Shown here one piece after another: positions 17,145 to 26,569 of a DNA stretch of 64,000 nucleotides (position 1 is the stretch's first letter; each line of letters opens with the position of its first letter). The notes beneath the pieces were generated by a model. The model ran no database searches. It saw only the letters and a list, made by a program, of their open reading frames with translations, and was not told the origin of the DNA. Source of the stretch: Kolteria novifilia (GTDB lineage Bacteria > Planctomycetota > Planctomycetia > Kolteriales > Kolteriaceae); assembly GCA_007748055.1 (NCBI GenBank), contig CP036279.1:434001-498000 (forward strand). The letters are read 5' to 3'. A program made the position numbers and the translations under genes.

Positions 17145-18302
17145 ATGAGAATCACGCTCACCTTGATGCTCGGGCTCGCCGCTAGCGGGTCGCTTTCCGC
17201 GGGTGATCTCGACGCTGGCCATGGGATCGACGCGAGTCCCCCGACGCTCCGGTCGGGCTTTCGGGGTTCCGCCGAGTACTTGCTTTGGTGGATCAAGGAC
17301 GCCGGGGTGCCACCTCTGCTAACCGAAGGGGGAACCGGGATCGTCGGGACGCCGGGAACGACCATCGCGGTCGACAGCCTCGACTTCGCCGACCGCTTTC
17401 GCCAAGGCGGCCGCTTCACGCTCGGCTACCGATGGGAATCGAACCCTCGCGTCGGTGCCGAGGTCGCGGGGTTCTTCCTCGATGACCGCTCCTTCGAGAC
17501 GAGCTTCGCGTCAAGCGGCAACCCGGTCCTCGCGCGGCCCTACACCAACGCGGTGACCGGCCTGCCCGACACCACGCGGATTTCGACCCCCGGCGTCGCC
17601 TCGGGCTCGTCGACCATCGCGTCGCAAAGCTCCTTCTGGGGAATCGAGCAACTCGGCTCGTACCTGCTCGTCGATCGCGAACACCATCGCTTGGGTCTCT
17701 TCGGCGGCTTTCGTTTCGTGGAACTCGACGAGCGGCTCACCATCGACGAACAGTTCGACGTCGACCCCAGCGTTCCCGGCTTCGGCGGCAACCACGTCTT
17801 CCTCCAGGACCAGTTCCAAACCGACAACAACTTCTACGGCGGCACCCTCGGCGTCCGGTCGACGCACCGCTGGGGACGGTTCCACCTAGACCTGCTCGGC
17901 AAAATCGCGCTTGGGGACATGATCCAGACCGCTGACATCAACGGCCTCACCCATGTCGTCGCCGCCGACGGAACCGTCACCGACTTTCGCGGTGGCCTGC
18001 TCGCGCTGCCAACCAACATCGGCGGTCATCGCCAGCACCGCTTCGCGGTCATCCCCGAGGTCGGCCTCAACCTCGGCTATCGTCTTTCGCGATACCTTGA
18101 GCTCTCCGCGGGCTACTCGCTGCTTTGGATCAACACCGTCGCCCGTCCCGGCGACCAGATCGACCCGGTGATCAACAACTCGCAATTCCCGATTCTCTCC
18201 GGCAACGGCCCCCTCGTCGGTCCCGCCCGTCCCTCCTTCACCTTCCACACCACCGACTTCTGGGCCCAAGGCCTTACCTTCCGCCTCGCGGTGACGTACT
18301 AA
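17145..18302 (+). CDS. BBP7-family outer-membrane beta-barrel protein
   Basis: 385 residues from the ATG at 17145. The open frame upstream is antisense to the VKOR gene and is rejected. Sec signal ITLTLMLGLAASGSLSAG. Typical BBP7 start FRGSAEYLLWWIKDAGVPPLLTEGG, then TLGYRWESNPRVGAEVAGFF, and repeated strands to the final LTFRLAVTY. BBP7 barrels are known from Planctomycetes (Blastopirellula) as outer-membrane or cell-surface proteins. A solute channel role is only an inference. The stop codon is immediately followed by one of two inverted MITE-like elements. Confidence 0.85.
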   Translation: MRITLTLMLGLAASGSLSAGDLDAGHGIDASPPTLRSGFRGSAEYLLWWIKDAGVPPLLTEGGTGIVGTPGTTIAVDSLDFADRFRQGGRFTLGYRWESNPRVGAEVAGFFLDDRSFETSFASSGNPVLARPYTNAVTGLPDTTRISTPGVASGSSTIASQSSFWGIEQLGSYLLVDREHHRLGLFGGFRFVELDERLTIDEQFDVDPSVPGFGGNHVFLQDQFQTDNNFYGGTLGVRSTHRWGRFHLDLLGKIALGDMIQTADINGLTHVVAADGTVTDFRGGLLALPTNIGGHRQHRFAVIPEVGLNLGYRLSRYLELSAGYSLLWINTVARPGDQIDPVINNSQFPILSGNGPLVGPARPSFTFHTTDFWAQGLTFRLAVTY

Positions 18303-18461
18303 CAGCCCGTTGATCTATTCGCTGCCGGCTGCGAACGGCTCTTTTGACCAATCTCGGCGTTGGAAAACCTCGACGAATCTACCGATTCGCCTGCGTTCCG
18401 CCTCCTTGATCTTGGCCAACATGGCTCGTTCTCGCCTTGGCCCGCTTAAATCAACGGACTG
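18303..18461. repeat. MITE-like element, copy 1
   Basis: 159 bp with imperfect terminal inverted repeats: CAGCCCGTTGATCTA at the left and the reverse complement of CAGTCCGTTGATTTA at the right. Inside, in reverse orientation, is the block GCGGGCCAAGGCGAGAA found also in copy 2 at 21523-21682. It has no coding potential. It begins on the base after the BBP7 stop codon. Confidence 0.7.
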
Positions 18462-18588
18462 CTAAACTGTCGTAGCGTCCTCCCCGATTGCCGGTGGACG
18501 GATGTCAGCCTGTGTTGTTGTCGGCACGAATGGGATGGCCGGTCTCGATCCATCGTTCCCTTGCGGAGGGCAACATCGTCTCAGACGC

Positions 18589-19299
18589 TTACTCTTCGTT
18601 CTCATCCACTGAGCCCGATCTCTCGGTGATATCCGCCAACGTCACGTCGGCGATCTCCGTGCGGACGGCCGCGAACCGCTCCTGCTTCTTGGGGTCGAGA
18701 ACGCCGAACACGCGGCGGACGTGCCAACGAAAGCCATCGGTCACCTCCCACCGCGGAACATCGTCCGACGAGAACCGATCGAGGAAGTGACTCAACTCCG
18801 GTTCGTCGAAGACAATCTCCCCCTTGAACCGCAAGCCTCGTTCGAAGAGATGCTGTAGCGGCAAACCTCGGAACCGCCTTCGCAGTCCCTTCCACGGATA
18901 CCGGTGGAACCAACAACCGAACTCCGACTCCGGATAGTCTTTGGCCCGTTCCTCAAAACTGACCAGACCGGTTTCGAAGTTCGCGATGTCTCCGTAGAGT
19001 CGCTTGGCGTGCTCTCGGTGATGGGCAAGGTAGGTGGGATCCAAGTCTGCGCATTGGGAGTGATAGTACTTGACGCAGCGATCGCAGATGCGCGCACAAT
19101 CATTGAAAACGTGAACGCGTTCCCCTTCCGTCTCCTCCCTCGAGAGATCGCGGTTGTGGGACACAAAGATGTCGCAGCTAAAGACGACGCACCCGACCGC
19201 GTTGCTCGCGTACGGCTTCGAGGCCGCCTCCCCGCAAAACCAACAGAGGGGATCAGACGGAAGACCGCGTTCCAATTCCCACGATGAACTCGGCGGCAT
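18589..19299 (-). CDS. Cysteine-rich protein with ClpX-type zinc-finger pattern
   Basis: 236 residues, GAGGA upstream of ATG. The N-terminus has CWFCGEAAS and, about 50 residues later, ARICDRCVKYYHSQC; this resembles the C4 zinc finger of ClpX (CxFCG...ICDxCV) but with a long insert that contains VVFSCDIF. The rest has no recognised domain. It is the second gene after the DUF4139 gene (72 bp between), and the two lie between inverted MITE-like elements. Function unknown. Zinc binding is likely from the Cys spacing. Confidence 0.6.
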   Translation of the reverse strand: MPPSSSWELERGLPSDPLCWFCGEAASKPYASNAVGCVVFSCDIFVSHNRDLSREETEGERVHVFNDCARICDRCVKYYHSQCADLDPTYLAHHREHAKRLYGDIANFETGLVSFEERAKDYPESEFGCWFHRYPWKGLRRRFRGLPLQHLFERGLRFKGEIVFDEPELSHFLDRFSSDDVPRWEVTDGFRWHVRRVFGVLDPKKQERFAAVRTEIADVTLADITERSGSVDENEE

Positions 19300-19371
19300 T
19301 CGAACGGTGTCCTCAAGCGGCTCTTCGTCGCGGCGACTTCTGCGCCCACTCCACGTTCGCTTCGTGGTGAC

Positions 19372-21372
19372 CTACTTAGATTCCGCGCTCCATTCGGCGG
19401 ACAACGATTTGATCGCCTCCCGGAAACGTCCTTCGATCTCCTTCTCCTGCTCGCGCAGCTTCGGGATCGTGACCTCATCAATCTCTTGGATCATTCGTTC
19501 CGCCTCGTCGAGTTCCTGACGCCAACGGGTCGTTAGTTCGTCCTGACCGCCCGACTTGATGTTCTTGCGCAGCCGTTCCTGGCGCGTGGCCAACTGTTCC
19601 GTCTGGTTGACGAGGTCGCGGATCTTCTCCCGGATCGCCTCCCGCTCTTGAAACTTCGCGACGCAGCGCTGAACGCCGGGATCGTCTGCCAGCGGCCCGT
19701 TGGTTTTGACGATGTTGTCGATGAGCCAGCCAATCTTGGCGTACTCGCTCTGGCCGGAGACATCGACCAGCCTCACTTCCGACTTGACGAGCCGCTTCTC
19801 GGACACTCGCAAGCGCAGCTCGGCCTTGGCGGGCAGCGAGATCGAATAACGCACCCCTTCGGAAAGCCGGTCGCGGATGGCGATCAGTCCTTCCTCTCCA
19901 TCCTGCAAGAGCACCGCCTCGACCTCCGGCTCCGACAAGCGAAAGTCATGGTCCAGGAAGAGCTCGTAGCGCTCCTCGCGACTGCTGCGAACGTGATAGT
20001 CGGTCGAACAGAGATGAACCGTACTCGTGTAGCACGCCCCATCGACCAAACTGATCGACACGTCTTTGTCGCGTAGACGTTGCCTCTCCGTCTGAACGGC
20101 GACTCCGGTCTCCAGCGCATGAGCCAACAGCCGAACCTCGCCCGGCTTCATCGGCGGCACGACGCAGTTGCCACTGTACGCTCCCTCCTCATAGACCGTG
20201 CAAACGCCACGACCGAGGCTGAACGCCGACTCGTTGGTGAACTCGACCGACCGATACGGCCGCGTGCCGTGATGCTCATGCTTGTAGTGCAGCACACGCT
20301 TGGCTTCGGCGATCGCCGTGGTGAAGACTGGAATCACCGCCGAGCGTTTCGCGGGGATCGTCACCGCACCGGGCGATTCGAAGAGGCAAAAGTCCCCGAC
20401 TTCCTGAACCTCCGCCTCCGCGACCTTGGCACTTCGACCCGTTCTGCTCTTGAAGGATGCTCCAAGCGGCATGGCCGAGTATTCGACGCTGCCCCTCTCC
20501 CTATCGAGCTCTTCGTCACTCTCCTCCATCGGAGCGGCCATCATGACGGGGGCTTCCACATCGACGGAACCGAGAGCCATCTCGCTGACGAGATCGACGT
20601 GCTTGCGAGCGGGGGTCTTCGAGTCGGCCAGGTCGGTCGAAAAGGTGATCGGGTCGCCGGTGACGACGCAGGCGGTGAAGTCGGTCCAGTCCTCCTCGGT
20701 GATGTTGTCGACGACCGCGAAGCCCTGTAGCTCGCTCGACGGATCCTCCGACAACCGCAGGCGATAGGAGATCTTCCACGCCGCCGCCGGCAGGGTGTAC
20801 TGCACCACCGCGTCGGTCTCCTCCTCGGTCGTACTGACCGTCATCTCGACGTAGGTGCTGTTCGGCTTGATCCGCTGAAAGTTGCGCTGCAGCGACTTGT
20901 CGATCTCGGCCTGTACCTCCTCATCGAGAAACCGGAGCGTCTGGATCTCGCGCAGCGGGCAGCGCTGCAAGCCGCAAGCCGTCAGCACGATCACCGACTT
21001 CACCTTGACCGGCTCGCCTGCGGTCGCTTCCTCTTCCTCGTGCAAACCGACGAGCGTCCCCTCGACCGAACCACTCACTCGCTCGATCCGCACCCGCGCC
21101 CCGCTGAGCGAGGTCGCCAGGTCCTCCACGACCCGATTGGCATTGATCGAGAGATTCCCCTCCCGCTCGTTGGTCGGCCGAAAGGTCGGCGGCGCGTCGA
21201 GCGAGACCTCCCCAAAGACGTTGAACGACGCGAGCACATCGGCGAGGTGATCCTGCCGTACCGGGATGGAGATCCGCTCCGGCGACGCGGCGCGCACCGT
21301 GTAGCAGCGCTGAAAGTCCGCGATGCCGTTCGAATAGATCACGACCCTGTTGGTTGCCATGTTGGTTCCCAT
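19372..21372 (-). CDS. DUF4139 (mucoidy-inhibitor MuiA-like) protein
   Basis: 666 residues; ATG at 21360 is a possible alternative start. Features: VVQYTLPAAAWKISYRLRL and ALQ..VVDNITEEDWTDFTACVVTGDPITF, the DUF4139 core that precedes a barrel domain, then RSVEFTNESAFSLGRGVCTVYEEG and a long C-terminal coiled coil (residues about 560-660). The N-terminal half lacks a signal peptide, unlike MuiA, so it seems cytoplasmic. Function is unknown; MuiA suppresses mucoidy in Rhizobium. The zinc-finger gene follows on the same strand. Confidence 0.7.
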   Translation of the reverse strand: MGTNMATNRVVIYSNGIADFQRCYTVRAASPERISIPVRQDHLADVLASFNVFGEVSLDAPPTFRPTNEREGNLSINANRVVEDLATSLSGARVRIERVSGSVEGTLVGLHEEEEATAGEPVKVKSVIVLTACGLQRCPLREIQTLRFLDEEVQAEIDKSLQRNFQRIKPNSTYVEMTVSTTEEETDAVVQYTLPAAAWKISYRLRLSEDPSSELQGFAVVDNITEEDWTDFTACVVTGDPITFSTDLADSKTPARKHVDLVSEMALGSVDVEAPVMMAAPMEESDEELDRERGSVEYSAMPLGASFKSRTGRSAKVAEAEVQEVGDFCLFESPGAVTIPAKRSAVIPVFTTAIAEAKRVLHYKHEHHGTRPYRSVEFTNESAFSLGRGVCTVYEEGAYSGNCVVPPMKPGEVRLLAHALETGVAVQTERQRLRDKDVSISLVDGACYTSTVHLCSTDYHVRSSREERYELFLDHDFRLSEPEVEAVLLQDGEEGLIAIRDRLSEGVRYSISLPAKAELRLRVSEKRLVKSEVRLVDVSGQSEYAKIGWLIDNIVKTNGPLADDPGVQRCVAKFQEREAIREKIRDLVNQTEQLATRQERLRKNIKSGGQDELTTRWRQELDEAERMIQEIDEVTIPKLREQEKEIEGRFREAIKSLSAEWSAESK

Positions 21373-21522
21373 TCACGAGTGAAGTACCGATGCACCGCGG
21401 CGGCGGCTATTGTAACAGGCCAATATCCTCCGACATGACGCCGAAGGTGTCATGGATGGGGCGTCGTCCCGAATCCGGTTCGCGCCTCGAAACACGATCG
21501 TGGGTACGTTCGTCCGACTTCG

Positions 21523-21682
21523 CAGGCTGTTGAAGTATGCGGGCCAAGGCGAGAAGGAGAAATCTCGGCCAAGCTCAAGGAGAAGAAACGTAGGCGAATC
21601 CGTAGATTGGTCGAGTTTTCTTCGACACTGAGATTGGTCGAGAGAACCCTTCGCAGCCGGCATCGAATCGTTCAACGGTCTG
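21523..21682. repeat. MITE-like element, copy 2 (inverted relative to copy 1)
   Basis: 160 bp. Ends CAGGCTGTTGAAGTA and reverse complement of CAGACCGTTGAACGA, similar to copy 1 ends. It shares the GCGGGCCAAGGCGAGAA block, CGAATC.GTAGATT, GAGATTGGTC and TTCGCAGCCGGCA with copy 1. It accounts for about half of the 470-bp gap 21373-21842. No gene is seen in the rest. Confidence 0.7.
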
Positions 21683-21842
21683 CTAGGACAAGTAGGATAG
21701 ATCGCGTCCCACCATCCGTCGTTGTTTATTGACGGTTGCGACGTGGATTCCCCGATTGTTCGGTTCGTGTACCGAACTTCGGTCGTCGATGGCGCTCTTC
21801 ACGGAATCTCGGAGTGACACCTCGCAGTAGGGAGCAACACCG

Positions 21843-22295
21843 ATGAACGATAGAGATAAGTATGTCACCCTCGATCTTGAACTCGTCTTCCGGTCGTCAA
21901 AGGTGGTGGAGACGATGGCCACGCTCTGGAGCGAGTTCTACTCGCGCATCGACGACCCCGACATCGATCGGGCGATCTGGATCTGCAACCGGTTTCCCGC
22001 GTGGGTTGGTGTCAAGCCGGGACGTCCAACCGAGGATCCCGAAGACGAACCGGCGTTCGTCATTTCGACATTGATCGGGGAAATCGACCCGATCCACGAC
22101 GAACTCCGTGCGCGACGATTGCCGGAGAAGGACTATCAAAGGCTCATGGGACCGATCTACCACGAGTACTACACGTGGCTCCGAAATGGCACCAAACGCT
22201 CGTGGGAACAATCACAAACAAGAAGTGCACACGCGAAGAAGGGGCCCCACGAATTTGGTGTCTACACGACGGAAATCGACGACCTCGCCGCTTGA
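21843..22295 (+). CDS. Hypothetical protein
   Basis: 150 residues, ATG with AGGGAG upstream. Acidic, mostly soluble; Trp- and Tyr-rich segments (ATLWSEFYSR, AIWICNRFPAWVGV, GPIYHEYYTWLRNG). No family recognised. It lies between the MITE-flanked cassette and the restriction-modification-like operon, convergent with the latter, about 70 bp from its end. Base composition is closer to the island than to the flagellar region. Could be accessory. Confidence 0.5.
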   Translation: MNDRDKYVTLDLELVFRSSKVVETMATLWSEFYSRIDDPDIDRAIWICNRFPAWVGVKPGRPTEDPEDEPAFVISTLIGEIDPIHDELRARRLPEKDYQRLMGPIYHEYYTWLRNGTKRSWEQSQTRSAHAKKGPHEFGVYTTEIDDLAA

Positions 22296-22361
22296 GCTGT
22301 CGGATATGGATTGGCTCGCGGGCGACGATCTAGAGACAAAGCAACATCGGCGCCGTCAGCG

Positions 22362-22967
22362 TTAGTACGTCTCGATCATTTCCGGCCCCACGCCGAGCCT
22401 GTCCGCGATGGCATCAAGCGTGGCTCCGTGGGGTTTGGCGACCTCGCCGTTCTCGAGGCGGGAGATGGTTCGCCTGGTGATGCCCGGGAAGTCCGATTGG
22501 GACAGCCCACGCTGGAGACGAAGACGCCGAAGCGACGCTCCGAATCCTTGGGCCACGTTCCTCTCCCCCGCCTTGGCTCGCTTGCGGAAGTCGGCATCAA
22601 CTTCCCAGAGGACCGCATCGACCGCCGCCTCGTACTCCCCGAAAGCGATCGTGTTGCCGTAGTCGCGAAACGAAAGCCGCGAAGAGTCCGGCTTACTCCT
22701 CGGCGTCGCGGCAAACATCGACAACGGTACCAGCAAGGCGTCGAGCGTCCCCCGAACCAACACGGCTGTCCCCGACTTCTCGTCGACCGACCCGCCAATG
22801 ACAAGATCTCGCTTCTCCGCCGTCGGCGCGGCGAGAACGTCGATCAACTCCTCATCCGGCAGCCTCACGAAAGGCTCCTCCCCAACCACCCGATCAAAGA
22901 GGACGCGGAGTGAGGGCGTTTCCTCGGAAAGTCGTTCCCTCGACGTTTCCAGAAGCTCATCATCCAT
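22362..22967 (-). CDS. XRE-family helix-turn-helix regulator
   Basis: 201 residues from the ATG at 22967, chosen for the GGAG six bases upstream; a longer frame to 23024 has none. The N-terminal 130 residues are not recognised. The C-terminus is a clear Cro/C1 HTH: FGASLRRLRLQRGLSQSDFPGITRRTISRLENGEVAKPHGATLDAIADRLGV. Third gene of the methylase/nuclease cluster, same strand, 112 bp after the nuclease. It may be the control protein for expression of the restriction function, but HTH at the C-terminus and a large N-terminal part are not the classic C-protein layout, so an antitoxin-like role is an alternative. Confidence 0.75.
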   Translation of the reverse strand: MDDELLETSRERLSEETPSLRVLFDRVVGEEPFVRLPDEELIDVLAAPTAEKRDLVIGGSVDEKSGTAVLVRGTLDALLVPLSMFAATPRSKPDSSRLSFRDYGNTIAFGEYEAAVDAVLWEVDADFRKRAKAGERNVAQGFGASLRRLRLQRGLSQSDFPGITRRTISRLENGEVAKPHGATLDAIADRLGVGPEMIETY

Positions 22968-23078
22968 GATGTTCTCCACACCGGGAGCCAGACGACGCTC
23001 TCCATTCAGCGTACTTGGCGTCATCGCTTTCGCGTTCCAAGGCCCCCAAAAGGTGGTTCAATACCCGAACGAGCGCTA

Positions 23079-23765
23079 TCATCGCTTCTTCATGTCGACC
23101 CAGAGGTGTGTCAGTCTGACTTCGCTGGTCTCCGAGTTGACACGAGCGTGAACCGACGTGCAGCGAGCTACCCGGCTCTTCTCATCCGTCGATAGGTTCC
23201 CAAGACAATCGTCGGCAGACCAATCGCACGACGATGCTGCCAATTCACCGATCCAGCCATTGATCGAACGAAACCATTTGCGGAAGGTGCCCCCTTGTAC
23301 GTAGCCGATCATGGCGGCATCCCTCAGCCTTCCCCCGTGAACGCCGAGTTTGAACCGCTGGATACCACCCGATGTCTTGTCTCCTCCGGTGACGTACTCG
23401 CGATCTCGGTCACTTCCCGGAGCAGGCAAGCGTTTGCACTCGATGACAAGAAAAGGGTCGTAGTTACTGTATGATCGACCTTGAATGTCCGCCGATACGG
23501 GCGGAAGCGCGGACAGGTCCACTCGACGTCGACCCGACTGCCTTTCTTCGTGCTGAAAGTATGCCATCGAAAAATTCTCTCGACGTGCTGCGACGTTCAA
23601 TTGCTTGCAGAGTTGTCCGTTCAGTTCCTCCTCGGCATCGACTCTTGGTCGACTCGCATCATCCCTCCATCGGGGCAATTGGTCCCTCACAAACTGCAAC
23701 GTCTTCTCCACATACTCGTTTGGAGCGATTCCGGTTGTGATGCGGTTCAGTTCGCCCTCGGCCAT
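23079..23765 (-). CDS. Putative PD-(D/E)xK restriction-like nuclease
   Basis: 228 residues. The likely catalytic motif is DPFLVIECKRLP (Glu-x-Lys, about residues 105-110) preceded by VDLSALPPV around 82, giving a D...ExK arrangement as in PD-(D/E)xK enzymes; GGIQRFK follows. The start codon is two bases after the methylase stop codon (23768), so the two genes are translationally coupled. Together they look like a restriction-modification pair with the cleaving subunit separate. Nuclease activity is inferred from motif and context only. AT content is visibly higher than in flanking genes. Confidence 0.6.
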   Translation of the reverse strand: MAEGELNRITTGIAPNEYVEKTLQFVRDQLPRWRDDASRPRVDAEEELNGQLCKQLNVAARRENFSMAYFQHEERQSGRRRVDLSALPPVSADIQGRSYSNYDPFLVIECKRLPAPGSDRDREYVTGGDKTSGGIQRFKLGVHGGRLRDAAMIGYVQGGTFRKWFRSINGWIGELAASSCDWSADDCLGNLSTDEKSRVARCTSVHARVNSETSEVRLTHLWVDMKKR

Positions 23766-23767
23766 TG

Positions 23768-26569
23768 TCAGTACCCCTGCTTCCGCAAGTCGACGAGCGT
23801 ATCATCGGCATCGCGTATGGCGGTCGATCTGATCCAGTACCGCAACCGATCGGGCTTTACGATGAAAACAACGTTCTGGTGATAGTACCGGACGACTCGA
23901 ACCGTCCTCAAGTACTCGCGAGAATTGTCGAAGACGAGTGACCGAAGTTGCTCTTCGCAATTCGGCCCCAGCCATTCAATCGCCGGCTCGTCACCGAAGA
24001 AGAATGGTTGACAAATCAAACCATCCAGGAAGACTGGTTCGGCAGGCTGAAGATTCTCGTAGATACTTCCCAGCATTCGGCAATACAACGATGCATAAGA
24101 GCTAACCACCTCTTGATTCGCAGACTCTCTTAGAAGAAGGGAATCTTGCCCAAGGCGAACAAAATCGACAAAGTAGGAGCGTGTATCGTCGACAAGCGAG
24201 GCTTCCCAAGGGACCAGGTCGAGTTCTGATTCATCCTCTGGAAACGGCAGGCCTTCAATGTCACCTTTCAACAACGCAGTCGCCTTACCTACGAGCGATT
24301 GCGATCCGTTTAGTGAGCCCGCAAACTGAAGCACCTGCCTTCGTTTCAGAAGAATCCTGTAGAAGTGATGAAGTGCGTCGCGGCTCTCCCTGGGCGCATG
24401 AATGCCGACAATCTTGTCCTTGTATGCAAGTGGTCCCTCTTCCCAGAAGGCGATGGGCAGGGACTCGTGTTCACGAATCAAGACCAACGGTGGCTGAAAC
24501 AAGTCGGGACGTCCCGGTCGATAGAATTCTGTTGCCTCAACCCTCTCAAGCACGTCGGGGTTGAAACCCTCTTCTTTCAGTTCACGCGTCGGCAAAAACG
24601 GTAACCCCGTCAGATGTCTTCCCGGCCGTCGGTTCTTCGTCCCCTCGATAAACCCCTCCCCCATCAGCCAGCCGTTTTCCGCCACAAACTCTGAAAGTGT
24701 CCGCATTTCGGCAAATCTTCTGGCCATTGCCGACAATCGACCACCGCCGAGTAGGTTCGCCCGAGCCGCACGTGGATTCGCGATGAGTTCCTCGGATGTG
24801 AGGCGATTGTTGTCATAGTGATCCAGGACGAATCCAATTCGTTGCTTCGTTTCGTAAGTTCGGCGAAACGTGAGATGGGGAATAGGAGCGTTTGACTCAC
24901 GACCAAGAACAACCGCGACCGTCTTGGTATCCGCACCATAGAGATTCCGAACGGAAGTGAAGTCGAGAAGCGTTTGCAGACGTCCAGCCTTGGCTATTTC
25001 CGACCGGAAACCGTGAGACTGTAGATTGTAGAGAAACCCCGAGGGTTGGATCAGACAGATCGTCCCATCACTTGTGGTTAACTCTGTTGCAACGTCAAGA
25101 AAGAGATACGCGATCTGTTTGTCGGGAATCTTGCCCCGAACGGGAACCCGATCCTTGTTCACTCGCGCGGCCGGTTCCGAGAACGCCGATTCAAAGGGAG
25201 GATTTCCCAGAATGACGTCAAATTGGCCGACCGACCCAATGCCCTCATCATCACGGAATGAATCGAAAAAGTCCGCCTCGAAAATGTTCGAGTTTCGGAG
25301 ACGATCGAACTTCAATTCTTTCCAAATGACTTCGGGTAGAAGAGAATCACAGACGCCCAGAGCCAGGCTGAACGCGGTCAGATCAACTGCGTCGGAATCC
25401 AGCTCAACGCCAAAAATCTGATTCTTCAGAATGGACTTTAGCATGTCGACACTGACGGACTCTCCCTTGGACCGTTGAACGCTCACAAGGCGACGAAACG
25501 CGCCGACGAGAAACACCCCTGAACCACATGCTGGATCGAGGACTCGTTCGGTACCCGTTAGCCGGTGATGGGGCATGGCGTAGTCGAGGAGCAGCGAAGC
25601 GAGGAAGGGCGGCGTGTAGACCGATGTACTACCCTTGACGAATCTTTCGTAGAGATGGCTGATCACCTCAACCGGAAGATGTTTGAATGAATATTGCTGC
25701 CATAGGTATCGCTGTCGCTGGATCGTTCGTGCTTCGACGAGTTCCGAGAAATGGAGCAACGCCGTCTTGGTCAACGTCTCCTTCGACGGCAAGGAAAAGA
25801 CATCCCCATTGAACTTCTTTTCGAGCGATTCCAGCAATCGGAGGACGCATTCGGGGCGACCACTCTCGAGCACATCGAAGAATGTTCTCGCCCCGCTGTG
25901 AAACCTCGCAAACCAACCATTGCGAGGAAAGACACCGCGGTCTTCCAGGTATTTGATGAGCACCGTCAATAGCAACAGACGCCGGAGGTTTGGATTATCC
26001 TGTCCCTCCAGCTTCTGATCCGCCTCGAAGATCGCATCGATCAGGGACTGGTGAGCTGCCTTTTCGTAGTTGGCCAGCGGCTGGTTTTGGGGATCTTCCC
26101 AGAAGGTACCATCCGCGAGACGGAACGCGGAATAACGACGGCGTTTGGCCAGTTCCGAATCGATTGTTGCTGCCAATTCGAGTTGCTCGGCCGGTTCGTA
26201 GACCCGTTTATCCCCATGCCAGAAGTCAGGTCCACGGGCGCAGCTCAGGATGTCGATTCGTGTGGGCCAGCCCACGTAAACAAGTGGTGCCACGCCATTG
26301 AGCCAGAGCTCGTGGTGCAGTTTGGCTAGCTGGCCGTCGTCGAGATGTTCATCTTCGTTGTCGACAACGAACGCAAGCGGCTGCGACGAGCGTTCGTCCG
26401 CAAACCGCCGAAAGAGAACATAGGTGACATTGGAGAAGAGTGCCGCCTGTCGCAATACCTCCGCTTCATCTACCGAGAGCGCATGCGGAGGGGCTGACAC
26501 CGATACCAATCCGTCGATGGGGTTACCGGCGTCATCAAGCAGATCAACGGACTGAAGGCTTGCTCTCAT
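23768..26569 (-). CDS. N6-adenine DNA methyltransferase, Eco57I/type IIG-like
   Basis: 933 residues. SAM motif I is VLDPACGSGVFLVGAF at about 342-357; catalytic motif IV is DVILGNPPF at about 449-457, the NPPF of adenine-N6 methylases. The N-terminal 200 residues form a large unrecognised domain, and the C-terminal 400 are the target-recognition and Eco57I-like part (GLPFLPTRELKEEGF, PPLVLIREHESLPIAF). No PD-(D/E)xK motif in this protein; the nuclease is the next gene, two bases away. No clear ribosome site before the ATG. Base composition is AT-richer than the genomic background, suggesting horizontal acquisition. Modification role is confident, the system type is not. Confidence 0.85.
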   Translation of the reverse strand: MRASLQSVDLLDDAGNPIDGLVSVSAPPHALSVDEAEVLRQAALFSNVTYVLFRRFADERSSQPLAFVVDNEDEHLDDGQLAKLHHELWLNGVAPLVYVGWPTRIDILSCARGPDFWHGDKRVYEPAEQLELAATIDSELAKRRRYSAFRLADGTFWEDPQNQPLANYEKAAHQSLIDAIFEADQKLEGQDNPNLRRLLLLTVLIKYLEDRGVFPRNGWFARFHSGARTFFDVLESGRPECVLRLLESLEKKFNGDVFSLPSKETLTKTALLHFSELVEARTIQRQRYLWQQYSFKHLPVEVISHLYERFVKGSTSVYTPPFLASLLLDYAMPHHRLTGTERVLDPACGSGVFLVGAFRRLVSVQRSKGESVSVDMLKSILKNQIFGVELDSDAVDLTAFSLALGVCDSLLPEVIWKELKFDRLRNSNIFEADFFDSFRDDEGIGSVGQFDVILGNPPFESAFSEPAARVNKDRVPVRGKIPDKQIAYLFLDVATELTTSDGTICLIQPSGFLYNLQSHGFRSEIAKAGRLQTLLDFTSVRNLYGADTKTVAVVLGRESNAPIPHLTFRRTYETKQRIGFVLDHYDNNRLTSEELIANPRAARANLLGGGRLSAMARRFAEMRTLSEFVAENGWLMGEGFIEGTKNRRPGRHLTGLPFLPTRELKEEGFNPDVLERVEATEFYRPGRPDLFQPPLVLIREHESLPIAFWEEGPLAYKDKIVGIHAPRESRDALHHFYRILLKRRQVLQFAGSLNGSQSLVGKATALLKGDIEGLPFPEDESELDLVPWEASLVDDTRSYFVDFVRLGQDSLLLRESANQEVVSSYASLYCRMLGSIYENLQPAEPVFLDGLICQPFFFGDEPAIEWLGPNCEEQLRSLVFDNSREYLRTVRVVRYYHQNVVFIVKPDRLRYWIRSTAIRDADDTLVDLRKQGY

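Noticed and set aside
22362-26569. BREX or DISARM assignment
   Set aside because: No PglZ, BrxL, helicase or phospholipase-type gene adjoins; only methylase, nuclease-like and HTH genes are present.
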